Under the pieces are notes generated by a model that saw only the letters and a program-made list of their open reading frames with translations, was not told where the DNA came from and did not search any database. The translations under genes were made by a program, and so were the position numbers. Below, piece after piece: positions 1-5,822 of a stretch of 11,163 nucleotides of DNA. Within the stretch, counting starts at the first letter, position 1. Every line of letters begins with the position of its first letter. Source of the stretch: JAGXFP01 sp046484585 (lineage in GTDB: Bacteria > Desulfobacterota > Desulfobulbia > Desulfobulbales > JAGXFP01); NCBI GenBank assembly GCA_046484585.1, contig JAWOIQ010000135.1, positions 1-11,163 on the forward strand, in the 5' to 3' direction.

Positions 1-132
1 CCCTTTATCACCAACCCCGATCTGCCCGAACGGTTCAGGAACGGCTGGCCCCTGAATCCGGCCGAGGATATGTCGCTATGGTATACGCCGGGGCCGGAGG
101 GCTATACGGATTACCAGCCTTACCGGTTGTAG
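1..132 (+). CDS. Old Yellow Enzyme family alkene reductase, C-terminal fragment (5' end outside window)
   Basis: Reading from the first base, an open frame of 43 codons ends at TAG (130-132). It begins PFITNPDLPERFRNGWPLN and continues with a W-Y-x-PGPEGYTDYQPY segment. This is the characteristic end of NADH:flavin oxidoreductase/N-ethylmaleimide reductase (OYE) proteins: the P-F-I/L-x-NPDLPER-x-R-x-G-x-PLN stretch that closes the FMN barrel, followed by the GxEGYTDYP-like tail. Family members are FMN enzymes that use NAD(P)H to reduce activated C=C bonds, nitro-esters or quinone-like electrophiles in the cytoplasm. The active-site His pair and most of the FMN site lie upstream and cannot be checked. 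The stop codon is also the first base triplet of a repeat copy (130-174), so the extreme 3' end may have been touched by a repeat event. The family call is firm; the substrate is unknown. Confidence 0.85.
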   Translation, partial: PFITNPDLPERFRNGWPLNPAEDMSLWYTPGPEGYTDYQPYRL

Positions 133-174
133 AAGAGGCATGTCCGGATCGAAGCCCCCGCTTATCTCCGGATT
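130..174 (+). repeat. Direct repeat copy 1 (partner at 1624-1668)
   Basis: These 45 bases match 1624-1668 without gaps at 39 of 45 positions by eye. The first 14 bases are identical, beginning TAGAAGAGGCATGT and ending ATCTCCGGATT. The copy starts exactly at the TAG stop of the alkene reductase. Similarity seems to continue weakly to about position 257, where GTTGAATAAT (248-257) matches 1765-1774. This suggests that the whole unit is a degraded third copy of the element best seen at 1624-1800. Confidence 0.7.
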
Positions 175-555
175 GCCGACCAGCCGGAATAACGGCAGGC
201 AGGAAGGGGCTGGCGGGTGAAGAAAGCTCCCCAACTTTTCCCCGTGGGTTGAATAATGCCCCGGCTGTTTGCCGCGCAGATTTCCGAATTCCTCTTCCCC
301 GAGGATGCCGTTGCGACTGTACAAAGGGTTAAAGTCAGACAGACCAATCAGCAGAAAGGTATTGGATACAGTGTACAGAAAGAATCGGGCCAGCTGGGTT
401 TTTAAAGAGACCCGGCCCTTGGGGTTTGTTCCTATCACGCACTATACCATTAAGCGAAAAGAGAAGATATTGAGGGCTGGTCTAGCCATGTTAAAGCAGG
501 TAACGTCCAAGCATTCCTGAGGCGATATGCTTATATAATAATTTCACGTTCTTTC
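133..555. other. Gene-free stretch between the alkene reductase and hicA
   Basis: No frame here looks like a real protein; the open frames on both strands have unnatural composition and match nothing I recognise. What it does hold: a divergent copy of the direct repeat (about 130-257), a bulged hairpin (387-418: GGGCC, bulge AGCT, GGGT, 10-nt loop, ACCC, GGCCC) and an AT-rich run with a TATAAT-like hexamer (534-539) ahead of the hicA promoter. The hairpin has no T-tract directly after it, so I do not call it an intrinsic terminator. Confidence 0.6.
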
Positions 556-584
556 TTGACACAATTATCAATAGTGATACCATA
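556..584 (+). promoter_or_regulatory. hicAB promoter with inverted-repeat operator candidate
   Basis: A perfect -35 hexamer TTGACA (556-561) is followed by AT-rich DNA with possible -10 hexamers TACCAT (578-583) or CATATT (581-586). Overlapping the spacer is a perfect inverted repeat TATCA-ATAG-TGATA (566-579). HicB proteins with a C-terminal ribbon-helix-helix domain usually repress their own promoter through such short inverted repeats, so this is the natural operator candidate. The -35 is clear; the -10 and operator roles are inferred. Confidence 0.5.
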
Positions 585-590
585 TTAATT

Positions 591-851
591 ATGGGTAAGG
601 TTGAAAAGATAATCAAACAGATGAGGCAAAACCCTAACGATGTGCGCTATGGAGAGTTGTGTAAGATCTGTGATTTATATTTCGGAGAAGCCCGGCACAA
701 AAGCAGTAGTCACAGAATTTATAAAACTCCCTGGCGGGGTGATCCGAGGGTGAATATTCAGAATCATAAAGGAAAAGCAAAAGGATACCAGGTCAGGCAA
801 GTTTTGCTAGCTATTGAAAGATTGGAGGTGGACCATGCCCATAAGAAATGA
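591..851 (+). CDS. hicA: HicA-type toxin (mRNA interferase)
   Basis: This 86-residue protein has the HicA/YcfA fold signature. An N-terminal helix (MGKVEKIIKQMRQNP, with the family's 'V-R-Y-x-E-L' at 18-23) leads into K37-SSS-H41-R-I-Y, where His41 corresponds to the catalytic His of the dsRBD-like fold. The end, R53-VNIQ...GKAKGYQVRQVLLAIERL, is typical of the family. HicA toxins cleave mRNA and are neutralised by HicB. No Shine-Dalgarno sequence is visible before the ATG at 591, so the toxin may be poorly translated or nearly leaderless, which would fit low toxin output. Its last 17 bases overlap the hicB start. It is slightly longer than minimal HicA (about 60 residues), as in the 80-90-residue subgroup. 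The symbol is by family. Confidence 0.85.
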   Translation: MGKVEKIIKQMRQNPNDVRYGELCKICDLYFGEARHKSSSHRIYKTPWRGDPRVNIQNHKGKAKGYQVRQVLLAIERLEVDHAHKK

Positions 852-1164
852 TCATTATACCTATCGTGTTACCTGGTCCGAAGAGGACCATGAGCATGTT
901 GGCCTTTGTGCTGAGTTTCCAAGTCTGAGTTGGCTTGCCAAAACTCCGGAGGCGGCTCTTAAAGGTATCCGCAATGTTGTTGCCGACGTTGTAGAAGACT
1001 TGAAAGAGAATAAAGAAGAAATACCCGAGCCAATAGCCAATAAAAATTACAGCGGCAAGTTTATGGTTCGAGTCCCTCCGGAAGTCCATCGCAGTTTGGC
1101 AATTCATGCAGCGGAAGCAGGCGTAAGTATAAACCGCTTGGTAAGTGCGCGACTGAGCCGGTAA
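835..1164 (+). CDS. hicB: HicB-type antitoxin with ribbon-helix-helix DNA-binding domain
   Basis: The protein has 109 residues. Residues 8-60 (HYTYRVTWSEEDHEHVGLCAEFPSLS...) match the partially degraded RNase H-like HicB domain that plugs the toxin active site. Residues 75-106 (KFMVRVPPEVHRSLAIHAAEAG, then SINRLV) are an Arc-type ribbon-helix-helix, so it should bind its own promoter. I chose ATG 835 rather than an in-frame TTG at 814 because a strong GGAGG (824-828) sits six bases before it. The start lies inside the end of hicA, implying translational coupling with the toxin. The last codons and stop (from 1147) belong to a direct repeat that recurs at 1670. Those residues (ARLSR) still resemble ordinary HicB ends, so the protein is probably intact. 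Confidence 0.87.
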   Translation: MPIRNDHYTYRVTWSEEDHEHVGLCAEFPSLSWLAKTPEAALKGIRNVVADVVEDLKENKEEIPEPIANKNYSGKFMVRVPPEVHRSLAIHAAEAGVSINRLVSARLSR

Positions 1165-1273
1165 AAATAAAAAAACGCATATCAAGTCAATTCAGGCACG
1201 GGAAAGGGGGGCAGGAGCTGAGAGCAGATTTACCTACTCTTTGAATAGCAAAACTTATAAATCTGAAGTCCCC
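1147..1273 (+). repeat. Direct repeat copy 2, covering the hicB 3' end
   Basis: About 127 bases from GCGCGACTGAGCCG to GTCCCC align almost end to end with 1670-1800, with small indels. Shared blocks include CGCATATCAAGTCAATT, GGGAAAGG, TTACCT, TTGAATA and AAAACTTAT. By eye the identity is roughly 80-85%. The copy begins inside the last six codons of hicB and runs into the intergenic DNA. Confidence 0.8.
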
Positions 1274-1505
1274 AACTTTCTCGTTTGTTTCTCGGCATGA
1301 TGGCATGGTCCCAAGAAATGAATTGCAAATCCTTAAACTATTAAACTAACTCCGTCGGCTCTCCATGATTTATGGCATGCTGCAAATGATTCAAAATCCT
1401 GGAAAAAGGGTTAAACCAATTTCCCATTCAACCACGCCCAATCATGCATAGGGGAAAGCGAACAAGGCGCTTAACCTTGATCACGTGAACGCATGCGCCG
1501 CTGAA

Positions 1506-1558
1506 GGGCAAGCTCAGGTGGCGCGGCAGGTTAACTCCAATGCCTACTGAGCTTGTCC
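1506..1558. repeat. Long imperfect inverted repeat / hairpin
   Basis: GGGCAAGCTCAG (1506-1517) pairs with CTGAGCTTGTCC (1547-1558) at 11 of 12 positions. After a two-base interruption on each side, GGC pairs with GCC, leaving a loop of about 19 bases. No T-tract follows, so it is more likely a repeat element or recombination structure than a terminator. Confidence 0.55.
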
Positions 1559-1623
1559 ACAAAGGTATTTCACATCCCGTACAATCCCGTAATAATAAGT
1601 AAGGATGTCCCCGGAACTGCTGG

Positions 1624-1800
1624 TAGAAGAGGCATGTTCGGATTGAAGCCTACGCGAATCTCCGGATTTGCGCGACTGAGCCGTAAAAAGGGGGAAATCG
1701 CATATCAAGTCAATTTAGGCGAAGGGAAAGGAGCGCGGGGGCTGAAGAGCAGAATTACCTGCTCGTTGAATAATAAAACTTATAATCTCTGGATGTCCCC
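1624..1800 (+). repeat. Direct repeat copy 3, composite (joins the two repeat halves)
   Basis: The first part (1624-1668) matches 130-174 downstream of the alkene reductase; the second (1670-1800) matches 1147-1273 at the end of hicB. The two halves abut here, so this is the most complete copy in the window. The decamer GGATGTCCCC occurs just before it (1603-1612) and forms its end (1791-1800), bracketing about 190 bases. The last codons of hicB appear in it without the rest of the gene. Confidence 0.75.
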
Positions 1801-1907
1801 TGTCTCTCCAATCCAGAAAAAATCCTTGCCAATTTATTCCATAACTGGCAATAATTATTTCCAGATGCAATGTTAACCGGGAAGCTTGGCAACCTTTGGG
1901 TTTCGTT

Positions 1908-3224
1908 ATGATTGACATGCTCAAGGAAATAATCCTTGATTTTCAGGAGATTGATCTGCCGACGGGAGTACCGAGGCGGATTGCGGTATCAAAGGTGTCC
2001 GGTAAGGCCACGGTTTGCATCGGTGTGCGCCGTAGCGGTAAATCGACCTTCATGTTCCAGCTCATGAAGAAACTTCAGCACTCAGGCGTTTACCGTCAGA
2101 ACATTCTCTATCTGAATTTTTTCGATGATCGTCTGCACCGACTGCAACACGACAACCTGGGTGTGATTCTGGAAGCCTACTTCTCGCACTATCCGGAAAA
2201 AAAGAATGTCGAGACGGTTTATTGCTTTTTTGATGAGATCCAGGTCGTGCCCGGCTGGGAGTCCTTCATTGATCGTTTGATGCGCATGGAAAAGTGTGAG
2301 GTGTACATCACCGGGTCATCGGCTCAGATGCTCTCACGAGAGATTGCCACCCAGATGCGCGGACGGGCGCTCTCCTGGGAAATGTTCCCGTTTTCATTCC
2401 GGGAGTTTCTCGACTACAAGGGGGTCGAAAGCGACGGTCCACTCTCGACCAAAAAACGCCTGACCATCCAGAAGGCATTCGAGGAGTACTGGGAAACCGG
2501 CGGCTTCCCCGAGGTTGCGGGCCTTAGCCGGATGCTGCGGATCAAGACCCATCAGGAATATTGGGGCGCAATGCTGTTCCGCGACCTCGTTGAACGGTAT
2601 GATATCTCTCACCCCAAGGCGGTCACTGACCTGGCGCACTGGCTGGTGGATAACACGGGCGCACTCTATTCCATCAACAACCTGACCGGCTATCTGAAAT
2701 CCCTGGGACACAAGGCGCCGAAATCCGCCGTCTCCGATTATCTCGCATGGTTCGAGGATGCCTACGTTCTCTTTACAGTACGTATCTTTGACGCCTCGCT
2801 GGCCAGGGCCAACTCCAATCCAAAGAAGATTTACTGCGTCGATCACGCGCTGGTGACGTCGATCAGTTCCGGCATTCTGCTCAACTCGGGCCATCTCTTG
2901 GAAAACCTGGTGTTCACCGCACTTCGTCGGGTCACTCCGGACATCTTTTATTACAAGACCAAGGCGGGCCGGGAGGTTGATTTCATCGCGGGACGACAGG
3001 GGCCGTCCCGCCTCCTTGTTCAGGTTTGTGAATCGATGGCCGACCAGCAAACCCGCAAGCGGGAAACCACCGCGCTTGCTGAAGCCATGACCGAACTGAA
3101 ACTGTCGCAAGGCATCATCGTGACACGTAACGAGGAAGAGCAGATACAGGTCGATTCCGGAAAGATTGACGTGGTACCAGCCTGGCGGTTTTTGCTGAAT
3201 GTGCTGGATAAAACGGCAGAATAG
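1908..3224 (+). CDS. AAA ATPase with DUF4143-type C-terminal nuclease-like domain
   Basis: This 438-residue protein has the usual length for the AAA_14/DUF4143 family. The N-terminal ATPase shows Walker A G39-V-R-R-S-G-K45-S-T, Walker B V104-YCFFDE110, a sensor-like Y-I-T-G-S-S (133-138) and the family signature R151-G-R...E158-x-F-P-F-S-F-R-E-F. A winged-helix-like middle follows (about 240-300). The C-terminal DUF4143 half has G329-HLLEN-LVF and Y348-Y-K-T-K-x-G-REVDF359, an arrangement resembling a PD-(D/E)xK nuclease core (E356, D358), ending in a Q-V strand. The family is widespread and sporadically distributed in bacteria and archaea; its cellular role is not established. ATG 1908 is chosen over TTG 1896, but no good ribosome site precedes either, so the start is uncertain by a few codons. 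It stands alone between repeat-rich stretches, which fits accessory, transferred DNA. Confidence 0.85.
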   Translation: MIDMLKEIILDFQEIDLPTGVPRRIAVSKVSGKATVCIGVRRSGKSTFMFQLMKKLQHSGVYRQNILYLNFFDDRLHRLQHDNLGVILEAYFSHYPEKKNVETVYCFFDEIQVVPGWESFIDRLMRMEKCEVYITGSSAQMLSREIATQMRGRALSWEMFPFSFREFLDYKGVESDGPLSTKKRLTIQKAFEEYWETGGFPEVAGLSRMLRIKTHQEYWGAMLFRDLVERYDISHPKAVTDLAHWLVDNTGALYSINNLTGYLKSLGHKAPKSAVSDYLAWFEDAYVLFTVRIFDASLARANSNPKKIYCVDHALVTSISSGILLNSGHLLENLVFTALRRVTPDIFYYKTKAGREVDFIAGRQGPSRLLVQVCESMADQQTRKRETTALAEAMTELKLSQGIIVTRNEEEQIQVDSGKIDVVPAWRFLLNVLDKTAE

Positions 3225-3231
3225 CCGTTTT
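3210..3231 (+). terminator. Intrinsic terminator overlapping the ATPase stop codon
   Basis: A perfect 8-bp inverted repeat AAAACGGC-AGAATA-GCCGTTTT has the TAG stop (3222-3224) at the loop/right-arm junction and ends in four T residues. The A/T ends would let it work in both directions. A second, weaker pairing of the same right arm with AAAACGG at 3248-3254 is also possible. Confidence 0.6.
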
Positions 3232-3746
3232 GGACGCGCCAAACAAAAAAACGGGATCAGGTTCAACTTCTTGACATTCTTCGCAGATCTTATTTAACCA
3301 TTCGCAATTCATCGGATAATTCAAAAATCCTTCGCGGCCCATTCACGAATCCGCCCTGACGCCCTGCTTAATGCCGATAAATCACGCCGGCCAGTCTCGC
3401 TCAGATTCGTTAACAAGATGTCCATTGAGGAGCCGACTGAAAAAAAAGGCCGCTATCCTGAAGGCGTTCGGCTGCAAGATCGACTCGCCCCGCCCCCTCC
3501 AATACACTGGGCAGACGTTTCCAGTTCGGTATCTTTTTTCCAGTTGTTTTCGCACTGCCGAGTTTGATATGCTTGTGGATGTATGCAAGCATCTGTTTTT
3601 GATTAGGGTTTTTTGAAAGGTACCCGTCCAATACAGAGCCTTTCCCGCCAGAAGCAGTTGTTTTTATCAGCTATTTCATTGCATTTTTTCAGCACTTTAA
3701 AGAGGGAGAGAGAGTTAGCCCTTTTTCTCTTACCAAGGAGGTCGTC
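3225..3746. other. Gene-free stretch upstream of kaiB
   Basis: No frame on either strand reads as a recognisable protein; small minus-strand frames (for example 3410-3631) have no ribosome site or family features. The start, ACGGGATCAGGTTCAACTTC followed by TTGACATTC (about 3251-3279), resembles the short 'GGGTCAGGTTnnAnnTnTTGACAT' remnants common around REP-type repeats in deltaproteobacteria-like genomes; that is from memory. The kaiB promoter should lie toward 3600-3730, but I cannot place -35/-10 hexamers with confidence. Confidence 0.5.
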
Positions 3747-4040
3747 ATGGATAAGTATCAGCTCAAGCTTTTCATCACCGGGCATACTTTATACTCCTGG
3801 CGCGCCATCAACAATCTGCGCCGGATTTGTGATGAGGAGCTGGGGGCGGAATATGAACTGACGATCATCGACATCCTGGAGCAGCCGCAGGTTGCTGAAG
3901 ATGAGAAGATTCTTGCTACGCCGACCTTGATTAAGGAATCTCCGCCGCCGGTCAAACGAATCATCGGGGATCTCTCCGACAGGAAACAGGTCTTGATAGG
4001 ACTTGAGCTGCCTTGCCAAGAATCAAAAGAGGATAAATAA
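3747..4040 (+). CDS. kaiB: Circadian clock protein KaiB
   Basis: This 97-residue protein aligns along its length with cyanobacterial KaiB: Y4-xLKLFITGHT near the N-terminus, then a central DILEQPQVAEDEKILATPTL, followed by P-P-P-V-K-R-I-I-G-D-L-S-D-R and the end VLIGLEL. KaiB has a thioredoxin-like fold-switching topology; the ILATPTL and PPPV-RRIIGDLS segments are those that refold when it binds the KaiC CI ring. It lacks the acidic C-terminal tail of the cyanobacterial protein. A strong AAGGAGG (3735-3741) lies five bases before the ATG. The stop TAA touches the kaiC ATG directly, so the two are surely one operon. Outside cyanobacteria KaiB partners KaiC in poorly defined timing or stress roles. 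Confidence 0.95.
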   Translation: MDKYQLKLFITGHTLYSWRAINNLRRICDEELGAEYELTIIDILEQPQVAEDEKILATPTLIKESPPPVKRIIGDLSDRKQVLIGLELPCQESKEDK

Positions 4041-5543
4041 ATGGATAAGACAACTCCAACCGGCATTGAAAAACTTGCCACCCATATCCCCGGTTTCGAT
4101 CACATCGCCCTCGGCGGCCTCCCCAAATACCGCACCACCCTGGTTTCGGGGACCGCCGGCAGCGCCAAGACCGTTTTTGCCGCGCAGTTTCTTGCCGAAG
4201 GGATCACAAAATCGGGAAAGCAAGGGGTTTTTGTCACCTTTGAAGAATCCCCCGACGATATCCGCAACAATATGTCCTCGATGGGTTGGGACATCGAGAC
4301 CTGGGAAAGGGAAGGGAAGTGGTTGTTCGTCGACGCCTCTGCAGCGCCCGGGGATGCGCCGGTGATCGCAGGCAGTTATGATCTGGGGGCGCTTTTGGCC
4401 CGCATCGAACACGCGATCACCACGATCCAGGCGGACAGGGTCTCGCTGGATTCACTCGATGCCATTTTCACGCAATTGCCCGACCGGGCCGCTGTCCGGC
4501 GGGAGCTGCTCCGGATTGCCGCTACCCTGAAAAAAATGAAGGTGACTGCGGTAATGACCGCGGAACGGATCCAGGAATATGGCGAGATCTCCCGTTTCAG
4601 CGTTGAGGAGTTTGTCTCTGACAACGTTGTTATCCTGCGCAACGTCCTGATAGAGGAAAAGCGGCGCCGCACCCTGGAGATCCTCAAGTTCCGCGGCGCG
4701 GATCATAAAAAAGGGGGTCACCCTTTTACCGTGGTCCGCGGAGAAGGTCTGGTGGTTATCCCCCTTTCCGCCATCGAGCTGAAACAGAATTCGTCCAATA
4801 TCCGCGTCAGCTCGGGGAACACCGAACTGGATGCGATGTGCGGCGGCGGCATCTTCCGCGATTCAATCATTCTGGTCTCCGGGAACACTGGTACCGGTAA
4901 GACCGTGCTCGCTTCGGAATTTATGGCCGGCGGACTAAAGGCCGGCGAACGGACCCTGCTGTTCGCCTTCGAGGAGAGTCGCGAGCAGTTATTCCGCAAC
5001 GCCAGCGATCTTGCCGGGCATTTTGAAGAGATGGAAAGGGATGGCATGCTGAAGGTAATCTGCGAGTATCCCGAAATCATGGGCCTGGAGGATCATCTGA
5101 TCAAAATGAACAAGACGATCCGGGATTTCAGGCCGACCCGAGTCGCCGTGGACAGCATCTCCGCCCTGGAACGGGTTACCACTGAAAAAGGGTTCCGTGA
5201 ATTCGTGATCAGCCTGGTCTACTCCATAAAGCAGCAGCAGATATCCGCCCTCTTCACCTCCACCACGCCGACCCAGCTCGGAGGGTCCACCATAACCGAA
5301 GCCCATATCTCAGCCACTACCGATTCGATCATACTGCTGCGTAACGTTGAGATGAACGGGGAAATGCGACGCGCCCTCACGGTTCTCAAGATGCGCGGCT
5401 CCCAACACGACAAGAATATTCGGGAATTCTTTATCGACGCCAGCGGGATACACATCGGCGAGCCGTTTCGCAAGGTGAACGGCATCCTGCTCGGTCGGCC
5501 GGTTATGGACCGATCGAGCGAGCAGGGTCCGGAGCCTGAGTGA
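4041..5543 (+). CDS. kaiC: KaiC-type double-domain ATPase/autokinase
   Basis: The protein has 500 residues, with two RecA-like domains in the cyanobacterial KaiC order. CI (about 1-245) has Walker A G37-TAGSA-K43-T44 and catalytic E68-E69. CII (about 255-480) has Walker A G281-NTGTG-K287-T288 and E311-E312. Segments such as E190-FVSDNVVILRNVL and G439-EMRRAL...KMRGS are close to the cyanobacterial protein. Aligning the phosphorylation loop without gaps gives T419 = Thr426 and S424 = Ser431, but A425 in place of Thr432 (Synechococcus numbering), so one of the two clock phosphosites is missing. CI Walker A has Ala42 where Gly is usual. The C-terminal tail after the A-loop is short, and no kaiA lies nearby. 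AGAGGA (4028-4033) precedes the start, seven bases away. A role in KaiB-linked timing is inferred; ATPase activity is likely. Confidence 0.95.
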   Translation: MDKTTPTGIEKLATHIPGFDHIALGGLPKYRTTLVSGTAGSAKTVFAAQFLAEGITKSGKQGVFVTFEESPDDIRNNMSSMGWDIETWEREGKWLFVDASAAPGDAPVIAGSYDLGALLARIEHAITTIQADRVSLDSLDAIFTQLPDRAAVRRELLRIAATLKKMKVTAVMTAERIQEYGEISRFSVEEFVSDNVVILRNVLIEEKRRRTLEILKFRGADHKKGGHPFTVVRGEGLVVIPLSAIELKQNSSNIRVSSGNTELDAMCGGGIFRDSIILVSGNTGTGKTVLASEFMAGGLKAGERTLLFAFEESREQLFRNASDLAGHFEEMERDGMLKVICEYPEIMGLEDHLIKMNKTIRDFRPTRVAVDSISALERVTTEKGFREFVISLVYSIKQQQISALFTSTTPTQLGGSTITEAHISATTDSIILLRNVEMNGEMRRALTVLKMRGSQHDKNIREFFIDASGIHIGEPFRKVNGILLGRPVMDRSSEQGPEPE

Positions 5544-5641
5544 GAATGAGCTCTTCCCAAAACCAAGGGTGAAACTTTCTGAGTTTGGTTAATCTCCCGA
5601 TAATAAGGGGTTTTGGCGATTTTTTCGTGCCTGTGTTCCAT

Positions 5642-5721
5642 GAGAAGCCAGAAGCCAGGAGTCAGAATCCAAGAGGAAAGCTTTAAAATCAGTCATTCCG
5701 GCTCCCGGCTTCTGGCTTCTC
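5642..5721. repeat. 80-bp palindromic element (REP/MITE-like)
   Basis: GAGAAGCCAGAAGCC (5642-5656) is the exact reverse complement of GGCTTCTGGCTTCTC (5707-5721). Pairing continues imperfectly inward (AGGAGTCAGAAT against ATTCCGGCTCCC) to about 27 bp, leaving a loop near 26 bases. The purine-rich arm is itself a short tandem (AGAAGCC repeated). It lies between kaiC and the PAS gene, and transcription through it would form a strong hairpin. No transposase is present, so it is either a non-autonomous repeat or an unusual terminator-like structure. Confidence 0.75.
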
Positions 5722-5822
5722 ACCCTGGAATGCCACTATGACTCTGAAGCATTTTATGACAGAAAACCAATACCATAAGACAAGTCAGAAAGTTGAGTAA
5801 GGGTGAAACGAGGGGTCGGGTT

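Larger units (their letters stand above)
1165..1907. other. Repeat-rich, gene-free stretch between hicB and the AAA ATPase
   Basis: I see no credible gene here. An open frame at 1553-1876 starts at TTG, lacks a ribosome site and is made largely of the repeat, so I reject it. The stretch holds repeat copies 2 and 3, a long hairpin (1506-1558), short palindromes (CAAGG/CCTTG 1463-1479; TCACGTGA 1481-1488) and two identical decamers GGATGTCCCC (1603-1612, 1791-1800). It is AT-richer than the flanking genes and looks like a graveyard or landing zone for small repeats. Confidence 0.6.

Noticed and set aside
76..438. 120-codon minus-strand frame over the reductase end and the downstream gap
   Set aside because: It overlaps the clear reductase C-terminus, has no recognisable domain and crosses the repeat.
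1458..1545. Integron attC-like site (AACAAGGCGCTTAACC ... GGTTAACTC) next to the hicAB cassette-like genes
   Set aside because: TTAACC/GGTTAA and AGGC/GCCT can pair, and the look is similar to attC. However, the expected GTTRRRY end box is missing, spacers are asymmetric, and no intI or second attC is present.
1553..1876. Plus-strand frame of 107 codons
   Set aside because: It starts at TTG without a ribosome site, and its middle is the direct repeat, including shifted hicB end codons. Coding is unlikely.
2394..3266. 290-codon minus-strand frame opposite the AAA ATPase
   Set aside because: It is an antisense shadow of a well-supported ATPase gene with clear Walker motifs on the plus strand.
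3410..3631. Minus-strand frame of 73 codons upstream of kaiB
   Set aside because: No ribosome site, family resemblance or codon bias; it overlaps other random frames.
5560..5592. AACCAA/TTGGTT inverted repeat after kaiC as terminator
   Set aside because: Only 6 A/T-rich pairs around a 20-base loop without a T-tract; too weak.
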